Part shown: in pieces, positions 19,508-29,484 of the stretch
Numbering within the stretch: the first letter of the stretch is position 1
How the letters are laid out: each line of letters begins with the position of its first letter
Assembly (NCBI GenBank): GCA_027531565.1
Contig: JAPZSB010000007.1
Span: 124,001-188,000, forward strand
Direction of reading: 5' to 3'
Length of the DNA: 64,000 bases
From: Beijerinckiaceae bacterium
GTDB taxonomy: Bacteria; Pseudomonadota; Alphaproteobacteria; Rhizobiales; Beijerinckiaceae
Translations under genes and position numbers: made by a program
The notes under the pieces: model-generated
Database searches by the model: none
Told to the model about the DNA's origin: nothing
Seen by the model: the letters and a program-made list of their open reading frames with translations, nothing else

Positions 19508-20092
19508 TCACAGCGGACGGATCGCGGGGAAGGCGGGCAGCGGGCCGGGCAGCGCCTTGACGGCGGTGATCCGGGCCTGCGGCAGCATCGGGAAGGTGAC
19601 GAGCGAGATCTCCCAGAGATCCACCTCGTCGAGCCGGCGCAGGCCGGTTTCGGGGTCGCGGCGCTCACGTTCGGTGCGGTAGCCGATGGAGAGGCCCTCC
19701 ACGAGGCCGCGCCGCATCAGGCCATGCACCTCGCGGGCAAGCGCCTGCTCGAGATCGAGCCGGCCGGCCACATGCAGGCCGCGGCCATCCTCGGAAAGGC
19801 GCGTCCAGCGGCCGATCGGCCGGGCGGGATCATGCTGCCAGAGCAGCCGGATGCCGCCGGCGCCGCGCCGGCTGAGGGAATGCCGGAACGCGCCGGGCAT
19901 CACCACGTCGCGGCCGAGATCCATCACGCCGAACAGGCTGGCATAGCCTTCGAACAGGCCGGCATCCGGCGCGGGAGAAGCCGGGATATCCGCCCCCTCG
20001 GGGGAGAGGGGCCGGGGGCGGATATCCCGTCCGGCCGGCCGAGGGAGGCGCCGGCCGGAAGGGGGAGAAACGGGTGCGGTGCGGCCGTTCAT
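19508..20092 (-). CDS. HK97-family prohead protease (GTA g4-like)
   Basis: FEGYASLFGVMDLGRDVVMPGAFRHSL...LWQHDPARPIGRW...GLSIGYRT. Confidence 0.95.
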   Translation of the reverse strand: MNGRTAPVSPPSGRRLPRPAGRDIRPRPLSPEGADIPASPAPDAGLFEGYASLFGVMDLGRDVVMPGAFRHSLSRRGAGGIRLLWQHDPARPIGRWTRLSEDGRGLHVAGRLDLEQALAREVHGLMRRGLVEGLSIGYRTERERRDPETGLRRLDEVDLWEISLVTFPMLPQARITAVKALPGPLPAFPAIRPL

Positions 20093-20283
20093 GCGCGGGG
20101 CCTTCCGCGCGGGTCACGGCGGGAAGCGGGGTCGATCCGCGTGATGCGGCCCTTCGTCTCGGGCGCGGGCGGCACCTCGGTCCCCGCCCCGGGCTGCGCC
20201 CTGCCGGGCGGCGGCTGGAACCGCGCCAGCAGGGCGAAGAAGCGGCGGAACAAAGCGGCGGGATCAAGCGTCCGGCGGGTCAT
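20089..20283 (-). CDS. Small hypothetical protein in GTA cluster
   Basis: 64-aa ORF (MTRRTLDPAALFRRFFALLARFQPPPG...) overlapping both neighbouring CDSs. Confidence 0.45.
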   Translation of the reverse strand: MTRRTLDPAALFRRFFALLARFQPPPGRAQPGAGTEVPPAPETKGRITRIDPASRRDPRGRPRA

Positions 20284-20467
20284 TGTCGTCTCCGTAGCGG
20301 GTATTGAACCGGGCGAGTTCACGCAGGAACGCGTCGAACCGGCGATGGGCGGCGGCGATATCCGCCAGGCTGCGGGCCAGCAGCGCCGAGGCGCCGGCGG
20401 CCCAGAGGAAGAGGGCGAGATGGGCGAGATCGCCCCGCTCGAGGAAGGCGGCGAGGATCTCGCTCAT
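20264..20467 (-). CDS. GTA head formation protein (rcc01685/g3.5-like)
   Basis: 67 aa, MSEILAAFLERGDLAHLALFLWAAGASALLARSLADIAAAHRRFDAFLRELARFNTRYG, between portal and protease. Confidence 0.8.
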   Translation of the reverse strand: MSEILAAFLERGDLAHLALFLWAAGASALLARSLADIAAAHRRFDAFLRELARFNTRYGDDNDPPDA

Positions 20468-21681
20468 GGGGAGGCTGGAGGGCTTGCGGAGGCTGGAGGG
20501 CTTGCGGGGGAGGCCGGGCCTGCCGTCCGCGCCTGCCTTCCATAGCCAAGGGCCTCACGCTTCTCGTCTTCGGAGAGGAACGGCGCGGCCGAGACGCGGC
20601 GCCAGAGCGCCTCGCGTTCTTCCGCCAGAGCCTCGATCGCATCGAGATCGGGCCGGAAGCGCAGGATCCCGCCCTCGGGCGGCTGCAACCAATGCGCGAA
20701 GGCGGCCTGCATCCGCTGCACCATCGGCAGCACGGTCAGCCGCAGCAGCGCGCGGTTGGCCTCGGCGTAATTGGCGTAGGTATTGTCGCCCGGCAGGCCG
20801 AGCAGCATCGGCGGCACGCCGAAAGCCAGCGCGATCTCCCGCGCGGCGCCGGCCTGTGCCGCATGGAAATCCATGTCGCGCGGGCTGAGCGAGAGCGGCT
20901 TCCAGTCCAGCCCGCCCTCGAGCAGGATCGGGCGTCCGGCATTGCCCGCGCCCTGGAAGGCGGATTCCAGCTCGTCGCGCAGGCGGTCGAACTGGGTCTC
21001 GGTCATGCTGTCGGAGGCGGCATAGACCAGGGCGCCGGAGGGCCGGGCGGAATTGTCGAGCAGCGCCTTGTTCCAGCGATGGGCCGCCTCATGCATGGCG
21101 AACGCGGTTTCCGCCGCCGCCAGCGGGGCAAAGCCGAGCTGGTCGTTCAGCGGGTCGAACAGCCGGAGATGGAGCAGGTCGCCCGCCCCCTCCGGACCGG
21201 CGGGAAAGCGCAGGGTGGCGCCGCCGGCGGCATAATCATAGGCCAGCGGCCAGCCATCCGGCCCGGGCACGAGGCTCAGCCGGTCCGGCCGGAGCGCGTG
21301 GAGCGCCAGCGGGCCGGCATGGCCGGCGATGCGGGCGACATAGCCGTTGCCCGAGAGCAGGAGATGGCCATAGAGCGCCTCGAACAGCTCGGTGCCGCTG
21401 GCGCCCGGGTTGGGCCGTTCGAGCAGCCGGCCGAGCGGGTGATCGGGCGCCTCGCGGCCATCGATCAGCAGGGTCCAGCTCACGCTCGCCGCCGCCTCGG
21501 CCACCAGCCGCACGCAGCGATAGACGATGGCATTGCGGTGATAGCCGGCGGCCACGAGGCCGGCCCCCTGCCGGACCGGCAGGAAGCCGCCGCCGGGGCC
21601 GTGCAGCGCGACCAGCGGGATGGTGGATTTGCGGCGCGGCGCCGCCGCCCGGCCGAAAAGCCGGGAGAACCAGGGAAGCAT
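20464..21681 (-). CDS. HK97-family portal protein (GTA g3-like)
   Basis: NAIVYRCVRLVAEAAASVSW, LALHALRPDRLSLVPG, AFGVPPMLLGLPGDNTYANYAEANRALLR. Confidence 0.96.
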   Translation of the reverse strand: MLPWFSRLFGRAAAPRRKSTIPLVALHGPGGGFLPVRQGAGLVAAGYHRNAIVYRCVRLVAEAAASVSWTLLIDGREAPDHPLGRLLERPNPGASGTELFEALYGHLLLSGNGYVARIAGHAGPLALHALRPDRLSLVPGPDGWPLAYDYAAGGATLRFPAGPEGAGDLLHLRLFDPLNDQLGFAPLAAAETAFAMHEAAHRWNKALLDNSARPSGALVYAASDSMTETQFDRLRDELESAFQGAGNAGRPILLEGGLDWKPLSLSPRDMDFHAAQAGAAREIALAFGVPPMLLGLPGDNTYANYAEANRALLRLTVLPMVQRMQAAFAHWLQPPEGGILRFRPDLDAIEALAEEREALWRRVSAAPFLSEDEKREALGYGRQARTAGPASPASPPASASPPASP

Positions 21682-21736
21682 CGGGAGGTCTCCGGGTGGG
21701 GTGAGGGGCAGGGAGTGGGCAGTCGGGCGTCAGCCC

Positions 21737-23113
21737 TCACTCCAGCCGGCGGATGCGCGGCGCGGCGGCTTCGCCCTGCAGGCAGAGATGGGTGAGCGCC
21801 CAGACCAGCGCATCGAGCCGGTCGGGCGAGCGGCCGCCCGGCAGGCCATCGGGGCCGAACATCGTCATCTCCTCCTCCAGCGCCGGAAAGGCGCCGGCAT
21901 GGCGCACGCGGCCCTGCGCATAGAGCGCGGCAACCGGTTCGGCCCGGGCATGCTTGCCGCGTCGGGCGCGGAGCATCGTCACCGGCACGGCGGGGTCGAT
22001 GGTCGCCAGCACGCTGCGCACCATCTCCCCGCCCTGGTTGATTTCGACCAGCAGGGCATCGGCCTCCAGCCGGCGATAGACGGCGATGGCGCGGCCGGCC
22101 CAGGCTTCCGGCGTGGCGCGTTCGAGCGAGGCATCCTCCAGCACATAGGCGAGGCCCGAGGCCGCCAGCCCTGCCGCGACAATGCCGCAGCGCCCGCCCC
22201 GCACGCCGCCGGCCGGCGGATCCACCGCCACGACGATGCGGCGGCAATCCTCTGCCGCCTCCACCCGAGCCGCCTCGATCGCCTCGCGGCGGAACAGCGC
22301 GTCGGGGCGTTCCTCGACGAATTCCCCCTCAAGCTCCTGCCGGCCAAGCGCCGTGCCGGCATAGCGGCCGACGATGGTGGCGAGGAAATGCGGCGCGAGA
22401 TGCGCGGCATTGGCACGGGTGGCGGCGCGGCTGACGGCCGAGCGCGGATCCGCCGCGAGTCGCTTCAGCAGCCGCGTCGGCCGCGGCGTGGTGGTGATGA
22501 CCTGCCGCGGCCAATCCCCGAGGCGAAGGCCGAATTGCAGCATGTCGAAGGTCGCCTCGGCCTGGTTCCATTTGGCGAGTTCATCGCACCAGGCCGCCTC
22601 GAATTGCGGGCCGCGCAGCGATTCGGGGTCCTCCGCCGAGAAGCCCTGCGCCACCGCGCCATTCGGCCATTCGAGCCGCCGGCGCGAGGCGAGCCAGAGC
22701 GGGCGCTCGGCCGGCGGGTGGATGGCCAGCAGGCCGGACACGCCTTCGACCATCACCTCGCGCAGGTCCTGCAGGGTTTCCGCCACGATGGCGATCCGCC
22801 CCGCCGGGCGGCCGGCAAAAGGCGGCAGGCCGAGGGCCAGCCCGCGCACCCATTCCGCGCCGGTCCGGGTTTTTCCTGCACCGCGTCCGCCGAGGACCAG
22901 CCAGGTCGACCACGGCCCGCCGCCCTGCGCCGCTTCGGGCGGCAGCTGGTCGGGCCGGGCGAAGAGCGGCCAGTCGGCCAGGAAGCGCGCCAGCGCGTCA
23001 GGCCCCAACCCCTCCAGCAGGGTCCGGGCCTGGCCGCTCTCGACGCAATGCATCAAGGCGCTGCGCAAGCTCGGCACGGAAGGCTTCGAGGGATCGGACA
23101 GGCATTCCGGCAT
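21737..23113 (-). CDS. Terminase large subunit (GTA g2-like)
   Basis: Walker A LGGRGAGKTRTGAEWVR, VAVDPPAGG, PDRLDALVWALTHL; start ATG 23113. Confidence 0.95.
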   Translation of the reverse strand: MPECLSDPSKPSVPSLRSALMHCVESGQARTLLEGLGPDALARFLADWPLFARPDQLPPEAAQGGGPWSTWLVLGGRGAGKTRTGAEWVRGLALGLPPFAGRPAGRIAIVAETLQDLREVMVEGVSGLLAIHPPAERPLWLASRRRLEWPNGAVAQGFSAEDPESLRGPQFEAAWCDELAKWNQAEATFDMLQFGLRLGDWPRQVITTTPRPTRLLKRLAADPRSAVSRAATRANAAHLAPHFLATIVGRYAGTALGRQELEGEFVEERPDALFRREAIEAARVEAAEDCRRIVVAVDPPAGGVRGGRCGIVAAGLAASGLAYVLEDASLERATPEAWAGRAIAVYRRLEADALLVEINQGGEMVRSVLATIDPAVPVTMLRARRGKHARAEPVAALYAQGRVRHAGAFPALEEEMTMFGPDGLPGGRSPDRLDALVWALTHLCLQGEAAAPRIRRLE

Positions 23114-23354
23114 GGTCTTCCCTTTCCGGGACCGCGCGTTCGGGGTGCGTCTCGGCGTCGAGCGCGACGAGATCGCGCAGGGTGCGGGCGATGACGGCGA
23201 GGATCTTGGCGTCGCGTTCGAGCAAGGCCGGGTCGCCGGGCAGGCTGGCGAGCCGCGCCTCGATTTCCGCGACCTGCTTTTCGGCAGCGGACCAGAGCCG
23301 GCGGACCAGCGGGCGACGCGCCCGCCGGCGCGGCCGGGCAGGTTTGGGGAGCAT
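22998..23354 (-). CDS. GTA g1-like (small terminase-like) protein
   Basis: MLPKPARPRRRARRPLVRRLWSAAEKQVAEIEARLASLPGDPALLERDAKILAVIARTLRDLVALD; directly upstream of and overlapping g2. Confidence 0.7.
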   Translation of the reverse strand: MLPKPARPRRRARRPLVRRLWSAAEKQVAEIEARLASLPGDPALLERDAKILAVIARTLRDLVALDAETHPERAVPEREDHAGMPVRSLEAFRAELAQRLDALRRERPGPDPAGGVGA

Positions 23355-23452
23355 GGGAGCCTCCGGGGTGGGGGGAATGGGGGGCAGAGGGGGTGGGCAG
23401 TGGGGAGTGGGCAAGTCAGGAATCTGCGGGTCATGCGCTGCGCTGGCACAGC

Positions 23453-23628
23453 CCCCTCACCCGCCACCGCTGCGCGGCGTCGACCTCTCCCCGGCGGGGA
23501 GAGGTGGGGTGCGCGCTGGAGCGGCGGAGGTGTGGGTCAGAGACAAACGAAGACGGCTGTGCGCGTCCCCTCGCACCGCCCAGCGGGGAGAGGGTGGTCG
23601 AGGGCGAAGCCCGAGACCGGGTGAGGGG
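23453..23628. repeat. Long palindromic intergenic repeat (MITE/REP-like)
   Basis: Outer arms cccctcaccc (23453-23462) and gggtgagggg (23619-23628), internal hairpin acctctcccc...ggggagaggt. Confidence 0.75.
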
Positions 23629-23651
23629 CGGCGCGGTAAAGGCATGCGGCC

Positions 23652-24986
23652 TCATTCCTCGCGGAAGGCGCGATGGAAGGCATCCGTCAGCGGCTTGGCG
23701 AAATAGGACAGGGCCGTGCGCTCGCCGGTTTCCACGAAAGCCTCGACCGGCATGCCCGGCGTCAGCGCAAGGGAACCCAGCCGCGCGAGGCTGCCCGGCT
23801 CCAGTTCGGCCCGGGCGACGAAATAGGTCATGCCGGTCTGCGGTTCGCGTGTGGCATCCGCCGCGACCCGGGTGATCCGGCCGGGCAGTTCGGGCGTCGT
23901 GCGCTGGTTGAAGGCCGAGAACCGGAGCATCACGCGCTGGCCAAGCCGGATCTGGTCGATATCGATCGGGCTGAGGCGCAGTTCGACCGCCAGCCGGTCA
24001 TTGTCGGGCACGATGGCCAGCACGGTCTGCCCCGGGGCGATCACCCCGCCGATCGTGTGCACCGCGAGTTCATGGACAAACCCGGAATGCGGCGCGCGGA
24101 TCTCGATCCGGGCCAGCACATCCTCGGCGGCGGCCCGCCGTTCGACCAGCTGCGCGATGGCGCCCTCGACCTCGCGCAGTTCCTTCACCGCATCGGTGCG
24201 CATCCGGTTGTCGAGCGAGAGCAATTGAAGGTTGATCTCGGCGATCTGGCCGCGCGCCTTGGCCATGGCCGCCATCAGCGAGCCGGTTTCGCCCTGCAGC
24301 CGCGCCGCCTCGCGCTGGAGCGCGGAGACGCGGTTGATCGGGATCAGGTTCTTCTCGAAGAGTTCGAGCACGCCCTTCAGCTCGACGGCGATGAGGCGGG
24401 CCTCTTCCTTCTTGCCGGCAAGCTGCGCCTCGAGCCCCTCGATCTCGCGCTGGTACTGGCCGGCGCGTTCACGCAGCTGGTCGGCCTGGCGGTCCCGCAG
24501 GGCGCGGTTCTCCGAGAGCAGCCGCTGCTCGCCCTCGGCGACGGCGGCTGCATCGGGCGCCATGTCGCGGAAGCCGGCGGGCAAGGCGAGATCAGGGCGG
24601 TCATCCCGTTCGGCTTCCAGCCGGGCGCGGCGGCCGGTCTGCTGGACAAGCTGCGAGACGATCTGGGCGAGGTTCGTCCGCGGGATCGTGTCGTCGAGCC
24701 GGACGAGGATATCGCCCGCCCCCACGCGCTGGCCGTTGGTGACCGGGATGGCGCCGACAATGCCGCCGGCGAGATGCTGGATCTTCTTCACCTCGCCGTC
24801 GACGACCACCATCGCCGGCGCGAGGACCGCACCGGAGAGTTGCGCCACGACGAGCCAGAACACGAAACCGCAGAAGCCGAGGCCGATGGTTGCCGCGCCG
24901 ATGCCGATATGCCGGGCCATGGCCGGGCGCGGCGGCAAGGCCTGCTGCGCCTGCTCGCGCGGGGAAAGCGGCGGGGCGGCGTTCAT
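23652..24986 (-). CDS. Type I secretion periplasmic adaptor, HlyD family
   Basis: N-term TM, GDILVRLDDTIPRTNLAQIVSQL, coiled coil, RAPHSGFVHELAVHTIGGVIAPGQTVLAIVPD. Confidence 0.93.
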   Translation of the reverse strand: MNAAPPLSPREQAQQALPPRPAMARHIGIGAATIGLGFCGFVFWLVVAQLSGAVLAPAMVVVDGEVKKIQHLAGGIVGAIPVTNGQRVGAGDILVRLDDTIPRTNLAQIVSQLVQQTGRRARLEAERDDRPDLALPAGFRDMAPDAAAVAEGEQRLLSENRALRDRQADQLRERAGQYQREIEGLEAQLAGKKEEARLIAVELKGVLELFEKNLIPINRVSALQREAARLQGETGSLMAAMAKARGQIAEINLQLLSLDNRMRTDAVKELREVEGAIAQLVERRAAAEDVLARIEIRAPHSGFVHELAVHTIGGVIAPGQTVLAIVPDNDRLAVELRLSPIDIDQIRLGQRVMLRFSAFNQRTTPELPGRITRVAADATREPQTGMTYFVARAELEPGSLARLGSLALTPGMPVEAFVETGERTALSYFAKPLTDAFHRAFREE

Positions 24987-26863
24987 CCTTCGGAATTCCC
25001 GCCGGAAGAGGCTTTCGGGCCGGGCCGGGGTGCATCGGTCCGGGCGACACCGCCCATGCGGCCGGTCAGGCGCATGCCGGTCCGGAAGGGGGCGGCGGGG
25101 GCTTCCGGCGCGGTAACCGGGCGGACAGGCGCGGGCGGGGCCGGCGGCCGTTTCATCATCTGCGCGAGGATCTGGTCCCGCGGGCCGATGGCCTTCAGTT
25201 CGCCATCGACAACTACCGCCACGAGGTTGACGGCCTCGAGCACGCCCGAGCGATGCGAGACGATGACCACGATGCCGCCCCGCGCCCGGATCCGGCCGAT
25301 GGCCTCGGCGAGGGCCTGCTCGCCGTCCTGGTCGAGATGGGCGTTCGGCTCGTCCAGCACGACGAGGAAGGGATCGCCATACAGCGCGCGGGCGAGGCCG
25401 ATCCGCTGGCGCTGGCCGACCGAGAGGGTATGCCCGCCCTCGCCCAGCTTCGTCGCATAGCCCTCCGGCAGGCGGAGGATCAGGTCATGGACATGGGCCG
25501 CCTCGGCCGCAGCCACGATGGCGGCATGATCGGCATCCGGGTCCAGCCGGGCGATGTTCTCGGCCACCGTGCCCTCGAACAGCTCGACATCCTGCGGCAG
25601 GTAGCCGATCAGCCGCGCCCGGGCCGCATCGGACCATTGCTCGAGCGGCGCGCCATCGATGCGCACGGCGCCTGCCAGCAGCGGCCAGGCGCCGACCAGC
25701 GCGCGGGCCAGGGTGGATTTTCCAGCACCGCTCGGCCCCATCACGGCAAGGCCGTCGCCCGCCTTCAGGCTGAACGCGGCCGGACGGAGGATCGGCTGGC
25801 GCTGGCCGGGCGCGGCGACGACGATGGCCTCGACATCCAGCGTCTGGCGCCGCTCCGGCAGGGCAATCCGCTCCGCTTCGGGCGGCAGCAGCGCGAGAAG
25901 CTCCTCAAGGCGGCGGCGGGCCTGCCGCGCGGCGACGAAGCCGCGCCAATGGCCGATGGCGGCCTCGACCGGCGCCAGAGCCCGACCGGCCAGGATCGAG
26001 GCCGCGATGATCGCGCCCGGGCTCATCTGGTTGCCGAGGACGAGATAGGCGCCGAGGCCGAGAATGGCCGATTGCAGGATGGTGCGCGAGATCCGGGACA
26101 GGGCCCCGAGGGTCGAGACCGTATCGGAGAGGCGCTCGGACGCCGCGAAGAGACGGGTGGAGGCCGAGAAGAACCGGGCGGCGGCGCGATGGGCAAACCC
26201 CATGGCCGTGAGCATCTCGACGTTCCGCCGGGCCGATTCCGCCGCATGGGCGCGCCGGGCCGCCGCCTGTGTCGCCTCCTGCGTGGGGCCGGCGAGGCGA
26301 TGCTCGGTCAGCAGCGCGATCGCCACCAGCACGAGCATGCCGGCGGTGGCCAGCACGCCGAGCCAGGGATGGAGGAGATAGATGACCAGCAGGTAGAGCG
26401 GCATCCAGGGCAGGTCGAAGAACGCCATCGGCCCGGGGCCGGACATGAAGTTGCGCACCCCTTCCATGTCGCGGACGGGCTGGGTGGCCTCGACCGCGCT
26501 GCGCCCCGTCAGCGGGAGCCGCAGGAGCAGGTCATGGACCGGCTGGAGGAGATCGCGCTCGAGCGCGCTGCCGACACGCGACATGACCTTGGCGCGGACG
26601 ATTTCCAGCAGGCCCTGCAACGCGAAGAGGCCGAGGGCGAGCAGCGAGATGGCCACGAGAGTCGGCACGGAGCGGCTGGCCAGCACGCGGTCATAGACCT
26701 GCAGCATGTAGAGCGACCCGGTCAGGGCCAGCACATTCACCACGGCCGAGAACAACCCGACCGAGGCCAGCGGTCCGCGCAGGCGGGCGAGGCTGTCAGT
26801 CAGGGGGGAAGCCGGCTTGCGGCCGCGTGGCGCCATGGTGGATCCCACTCCCGAGGGCATCAT
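24983..26863 (-). CDS. Type I secretion ABC permease/ATPase (PrtD/HlyB class)
   Basis: TM domain, Walker A GPSGAGKST, signature LSVGQRQRIGLARALYG, Walker B LVVLDEPNAHLD. Confidence 0.95.
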   Translation of the reverse strand: MMPSGVGSTMAPRGRKPASPLTDSLARLRGPLASVGLFSAVVNVLALTGSLYMLQVYDRVLASRSVPTLVAISLLALGLFALQGLLEIVRAKVMSRVGSALERDLLQPVHDLLLRLPLTGRSAVEATQPVRDMEGVRNFMSGPGPMAFFDLPWMPLYLLVIYLLHPWLGVLATAGMLVLVAIALLTEHRLAGPTQEATQAAARRAHAAESARRNVEMLTAMGFAHRAAARFFSASTRLFAASERLSDTVSTLGALSRISRTILQSAILGLGAYLVLGNQMSPGAIIAASILAGRALAPVEAAIGHWRGFVAARQARRRLEELLALLPPEAERIALPERRQTLDVEAIVVAAPGQRQPILRPAAFSLKAGDGLAVMGPSGAGKSTLARALVGAWPLLAGAVRIDGAPLEQWSDAARARLIGYLPQDVELFEGTVAENIARLDPDADHAAIVAAAEAAHVHDLILRLPEGYATKLGEGGHTLSVGQRQRIGLARALYGDPFLVVLDEPNAHLDQDGEQALAEAIGRIRARGGIVVIVSHRSGVLEAVNLVAVVVDGELKAIGPRDQILAQMMKRPPAPPAPVRPVTAPEAPAAPFRTGMRLTGRMGGVARTDAPRPGPKASSGGNSEG

Positions 26864-26984
26864 CCGGAACGGGGGGCGGAAGCGCCCCGGAACCGCTTTT
26901 TACCACGGCAATCGCTAAGAATCCGTCGAATAAGGTGGATGCTGGCCAATCCGGGCCGCGCCGTCCAGCCCAAAAGCCGCGTCG

Positions 26985-27935
26985 TCAGTGATTGCGGCCG
27001 CCGCCGGCAAGGAAATCCGCATAGGCGATCCGCAGCCCCTCGCGGAGCGGCGTCCGGGCCTGCCAGCCCAGCGCCTTGATGCGGGAAACGTCGAGCAGCT
27101 TGCGGGGCGTCCCGTCCGGGCGGGAGGTGTCGAAGACGAGTTTCCCCGCAAACCCGACGACGCCGGCGATTTCCCGCGCCAGATCGGCGATGGTCAGGTC
27201 CTGGCCGGTGCCGACATTCATGAAATCCTCGGAGGAAAGCCGCTCCAGCGCGAACAGGGCCGCCTCGGCGAAATCATCGACATAGAGGAATTCGCGGCGC
27301 GGCGTGCCCGTGCCCCAGATCGTGACCTCGGGCGCGTTGCTGGCCTTGGCCTCGTGGAAACGGCGCAGCAGGGCGGCGATCACATGGCTGTTCTCGGGGT
27401 GGTAATTGTCGCCCTTGCCGTAGAGGTTGGTCGGCATCAGCGAGATGTAGTCGGCGCCGCATTGGCGGCGGTAGGCCTGGGTCAGCTTCATGCCGGCGAT
27501 CTTGGCGATCGCATACCATTCATTGGTCGGCTCGAGCGTGCCGGTCAGCAGGGCCGTTTCCGGGATCGGCTGCGGCGCCTCGCGCGGGTAGATGCAGGAC
27601 GAACCGAGATAGAGCAGCTTCTGCACGCCGTTGCTGTAGGCCGCATCGATCACGTTCGCCGCGATCATCATGTTCCGGTACAGGAAATCCCGGGGGAAGC
27701 TGTTGTTGGCGTGGATGCCGCCGACCTTGGCCGCCGCGAGGATGATCACCTCGGGCTTGTTGGCGGCGAGCCAGGCTTCCACCTCGGCCTGACGCTCGAG
27801 ATCCAGCGCCTCGCGGTCCGCCGTCAGCGGTTCGATACCCCGCTCGCGCAGGGCGCGGACAATCGCGCTGCCGACCATGCCGCGATGGCCGGCCACGAAG
27901 ATCCGGCGATCCTTCAGATCAAAACTGGCACTCAT
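26985..27935 (-). CDS. fcl: GDP-L-fucose synthase
   Basis: [58 protein letters not shown]; start ATG 27935. Confidence 0.95.
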   Translation of the reverse strand: MSASFDLKDRRIFVAGHRGMVGSAIVRALRERGIEPLTADREALDLERQAEVEAWLAANKPEVIILAAAKVGGIHANNSFPRDFLYRNMMIAANVIDAAYSNGVQKLLYLGSSCIYPREAPQPIPETALLTGTLEPTNEWYAIAKIAGMKLTQAYRRQCGADYISLMPTNLYGKGDNYHPENSHVIAALLRRFHEAKASNAPEVTIWGTGTPRREFLYVDDFAEAALFALERLSSEDFMNVGTGQDLTIADLAREIAGVVGFAGKLVFDTSRPDGTPRKLLDVSRIKALGWQARTPLREGLRIAYADFLAGGGRNH

Positions 27936-28081
27936 CCTGACTCGGGCCGAACGGCTGGACCCCGCCATCGGGCAAAGATCGACCCATCTCCTCGGGTCCA
28001 GCGTAAAACACCAAAAGCGGCGGAATTGCCACCCCCCTCGATGTTTCCACCGCGTCGGGGCGTCCGGCATGCTGCCGGCCC

Positions 28082-28139
28082 GAGGCTTTGGCAGGCGAGG
28101 CTTGGCAGGCAAGGCTTGGCAGGCAAGGCTTGGCAGGAA
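28082..28139. repeat. 14-15 bp tandem repeat, about four copies
   Basis: gaggctttggcaggc / gaggcttggcaggc / aaggcttggcaggc / aaggcttggcagga. Confidence 0.9.
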
Positions 28140-28164
28140 TGTGGGGCTTGGGTAGAGACGGGGC

Positions 28165-29184
28165 ATGAACCCCGGCCCCGCCCTTTCTTCCGCCTCCCCG
28201 CCCCGCCGCGTTCTGGTGACAGGCGCGGCCGGCTTCATCGGCATGCACCAGACGCGGACGCTGCTCGATGCCGGATGTGAGGTGCTGGGCGTGGACAATC
28301 TCAACGCCTATTATGATCCGGCCATCAAGGAAGCGCGGCTGGACACGCTGAAGGGCCGGAACGGGTTTTCCTTCGAGCGGATGGGCATCGAGGATGTCGC
28401 GGGCATCCGCCGGATCTTCGAGGAATTCCGGCCCGATTCGGTGGTGCATCTCGCCGCGCAGGCCGGCGTGCGCCACTCCCTCGACGCGCCGTTCGACTAT
28501 ACCCGCGCGAATGTCGACGGATTCCTCTCGCTGCTGGAAGCCGCGCGGCATGTCCCGGTCCGGCATTTCATCTACGCCTCCTCCAGCTCGGTCTATGGCG
28601 CGAATACCAAGGTGCCGTTCAGCGAGGACGACCCGGTCCTCCACCCGGTCTCGCTCTATGCCGCGACGAAGCGTGCGAACGAGCTGATGGCCGAGACCTA
28701 TGCCCATCTCTTCGGCATTCCGCTGACGGGCCTGCGCTTCTTCACCGTTTACGGCCCCTGGGGCCGGCCGGACATGGCGCTATGGAAATTCACCGATGCG
28801 ATCCTCGCGGGGCGGCCGATCGATGTCTATGACGAAGCGAACATGCAGCGGGACTTCACCTATATCGACGATATCGTCACGCCGATCCGGCTGCTGCTCG
28901 ATACGCCGCCGCAGCGCGAAGGCGCGGCCAGCCCGCACCGCATCCTGAATATCGGCAACCACCGGCCGGAGCGCCTGTCGGATTTCATCGCGGCGATCGA
29001 GCAGGCCTGCGGGCGGAAGGCGATCCGCCGCGCCCTGCCCCGCCAGCCGGGCGAGGTGACCGCCACCTGGGCCGATGTCGGCCGGCTCCAGGCGCTGACC
29101 GGTTTCGAACCGGACACGCCGATCGCGGCCGGCATCACCCGTTTCGTCGAGTGGTACCGGCAATCGCCGTTTGCGCCGCGCTGA
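28165..29184 (+). CDS. NAD-dependent epimerase, probably UDP-glucuronate 4-epimerase
   Basis: [79 protein letters not shown]. Confidence 0.92.
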   Translation: MNPGPALSSASPPRRVLVTGAAGFIGMHQTRTLLDAGCEVLGVDNLNAYYDPAIKEARLDTLKGRNGFSFERMGIEDVAGIRRIFEEFRPDSVVHLAAQAGVRHSLDAPFDYTRANVDGFLSLLEAARHVPVRHFIYASSSSVYGANTKVPFSEDDPVLHPVSLYAATKRANELMAETYAHLFGIPLTGLRFFTVYGPWGRPDMALWKFTDAILAGRPIDVYDEANMQRDFTYIDDIVTPIRLLLDTPPQREGAASPHRILNIGNHRPERLSDFIAAIEQACGRKAIRRALPRQPGEVTATWADVGRLQALTGFEPDTPIAAGITRFVEWYRQSPFAPR

Positions 29185-29442
29185 ACTGTGCGATAACGCA
29201 CAACTCGTCATCCTCACGGCTTACGTGTTCTTTCGCAGTCGCGCGGCAATTCTTCCGCCACGGGGAGGCGGCGGCGGCGGTCGAAACGACGGGCCGGCAT
29301 GGAATTGTTCAGGAAAAGGCTGGCAGGAATTTCGCGGTCGAAGCGCTTCGCCCACAAGCGGGTCCAGCATTCGGACAAGCGATGGTTGACAAATGCACGG
29401 TAATTCCGAATTGGCTGTATTGAATCTTTATAATCGCTGCCA

Positions 29443-29458
29443 CCCGGCTGTTGCCGGG
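29443..29458 (+). promoter_or_regulatory. GC hairpin in the leader of the PKS gene
   Basis: CCCGGC-TGTT-GCCGGG just upstream of ATG 29485, within a locally AT-rich stretch. Confidence 0.45.
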
Positions 29459-29484
29459 CGGTTGGCCATGAGTGAAGTTGGTTG

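Noticed and set aside
7675-23650. Active prophage
   Set aside because: No integrase, repressor, replication or att-like sites recognised, and gene order matches the GTA canon; absence outside the window cannot be excluded.
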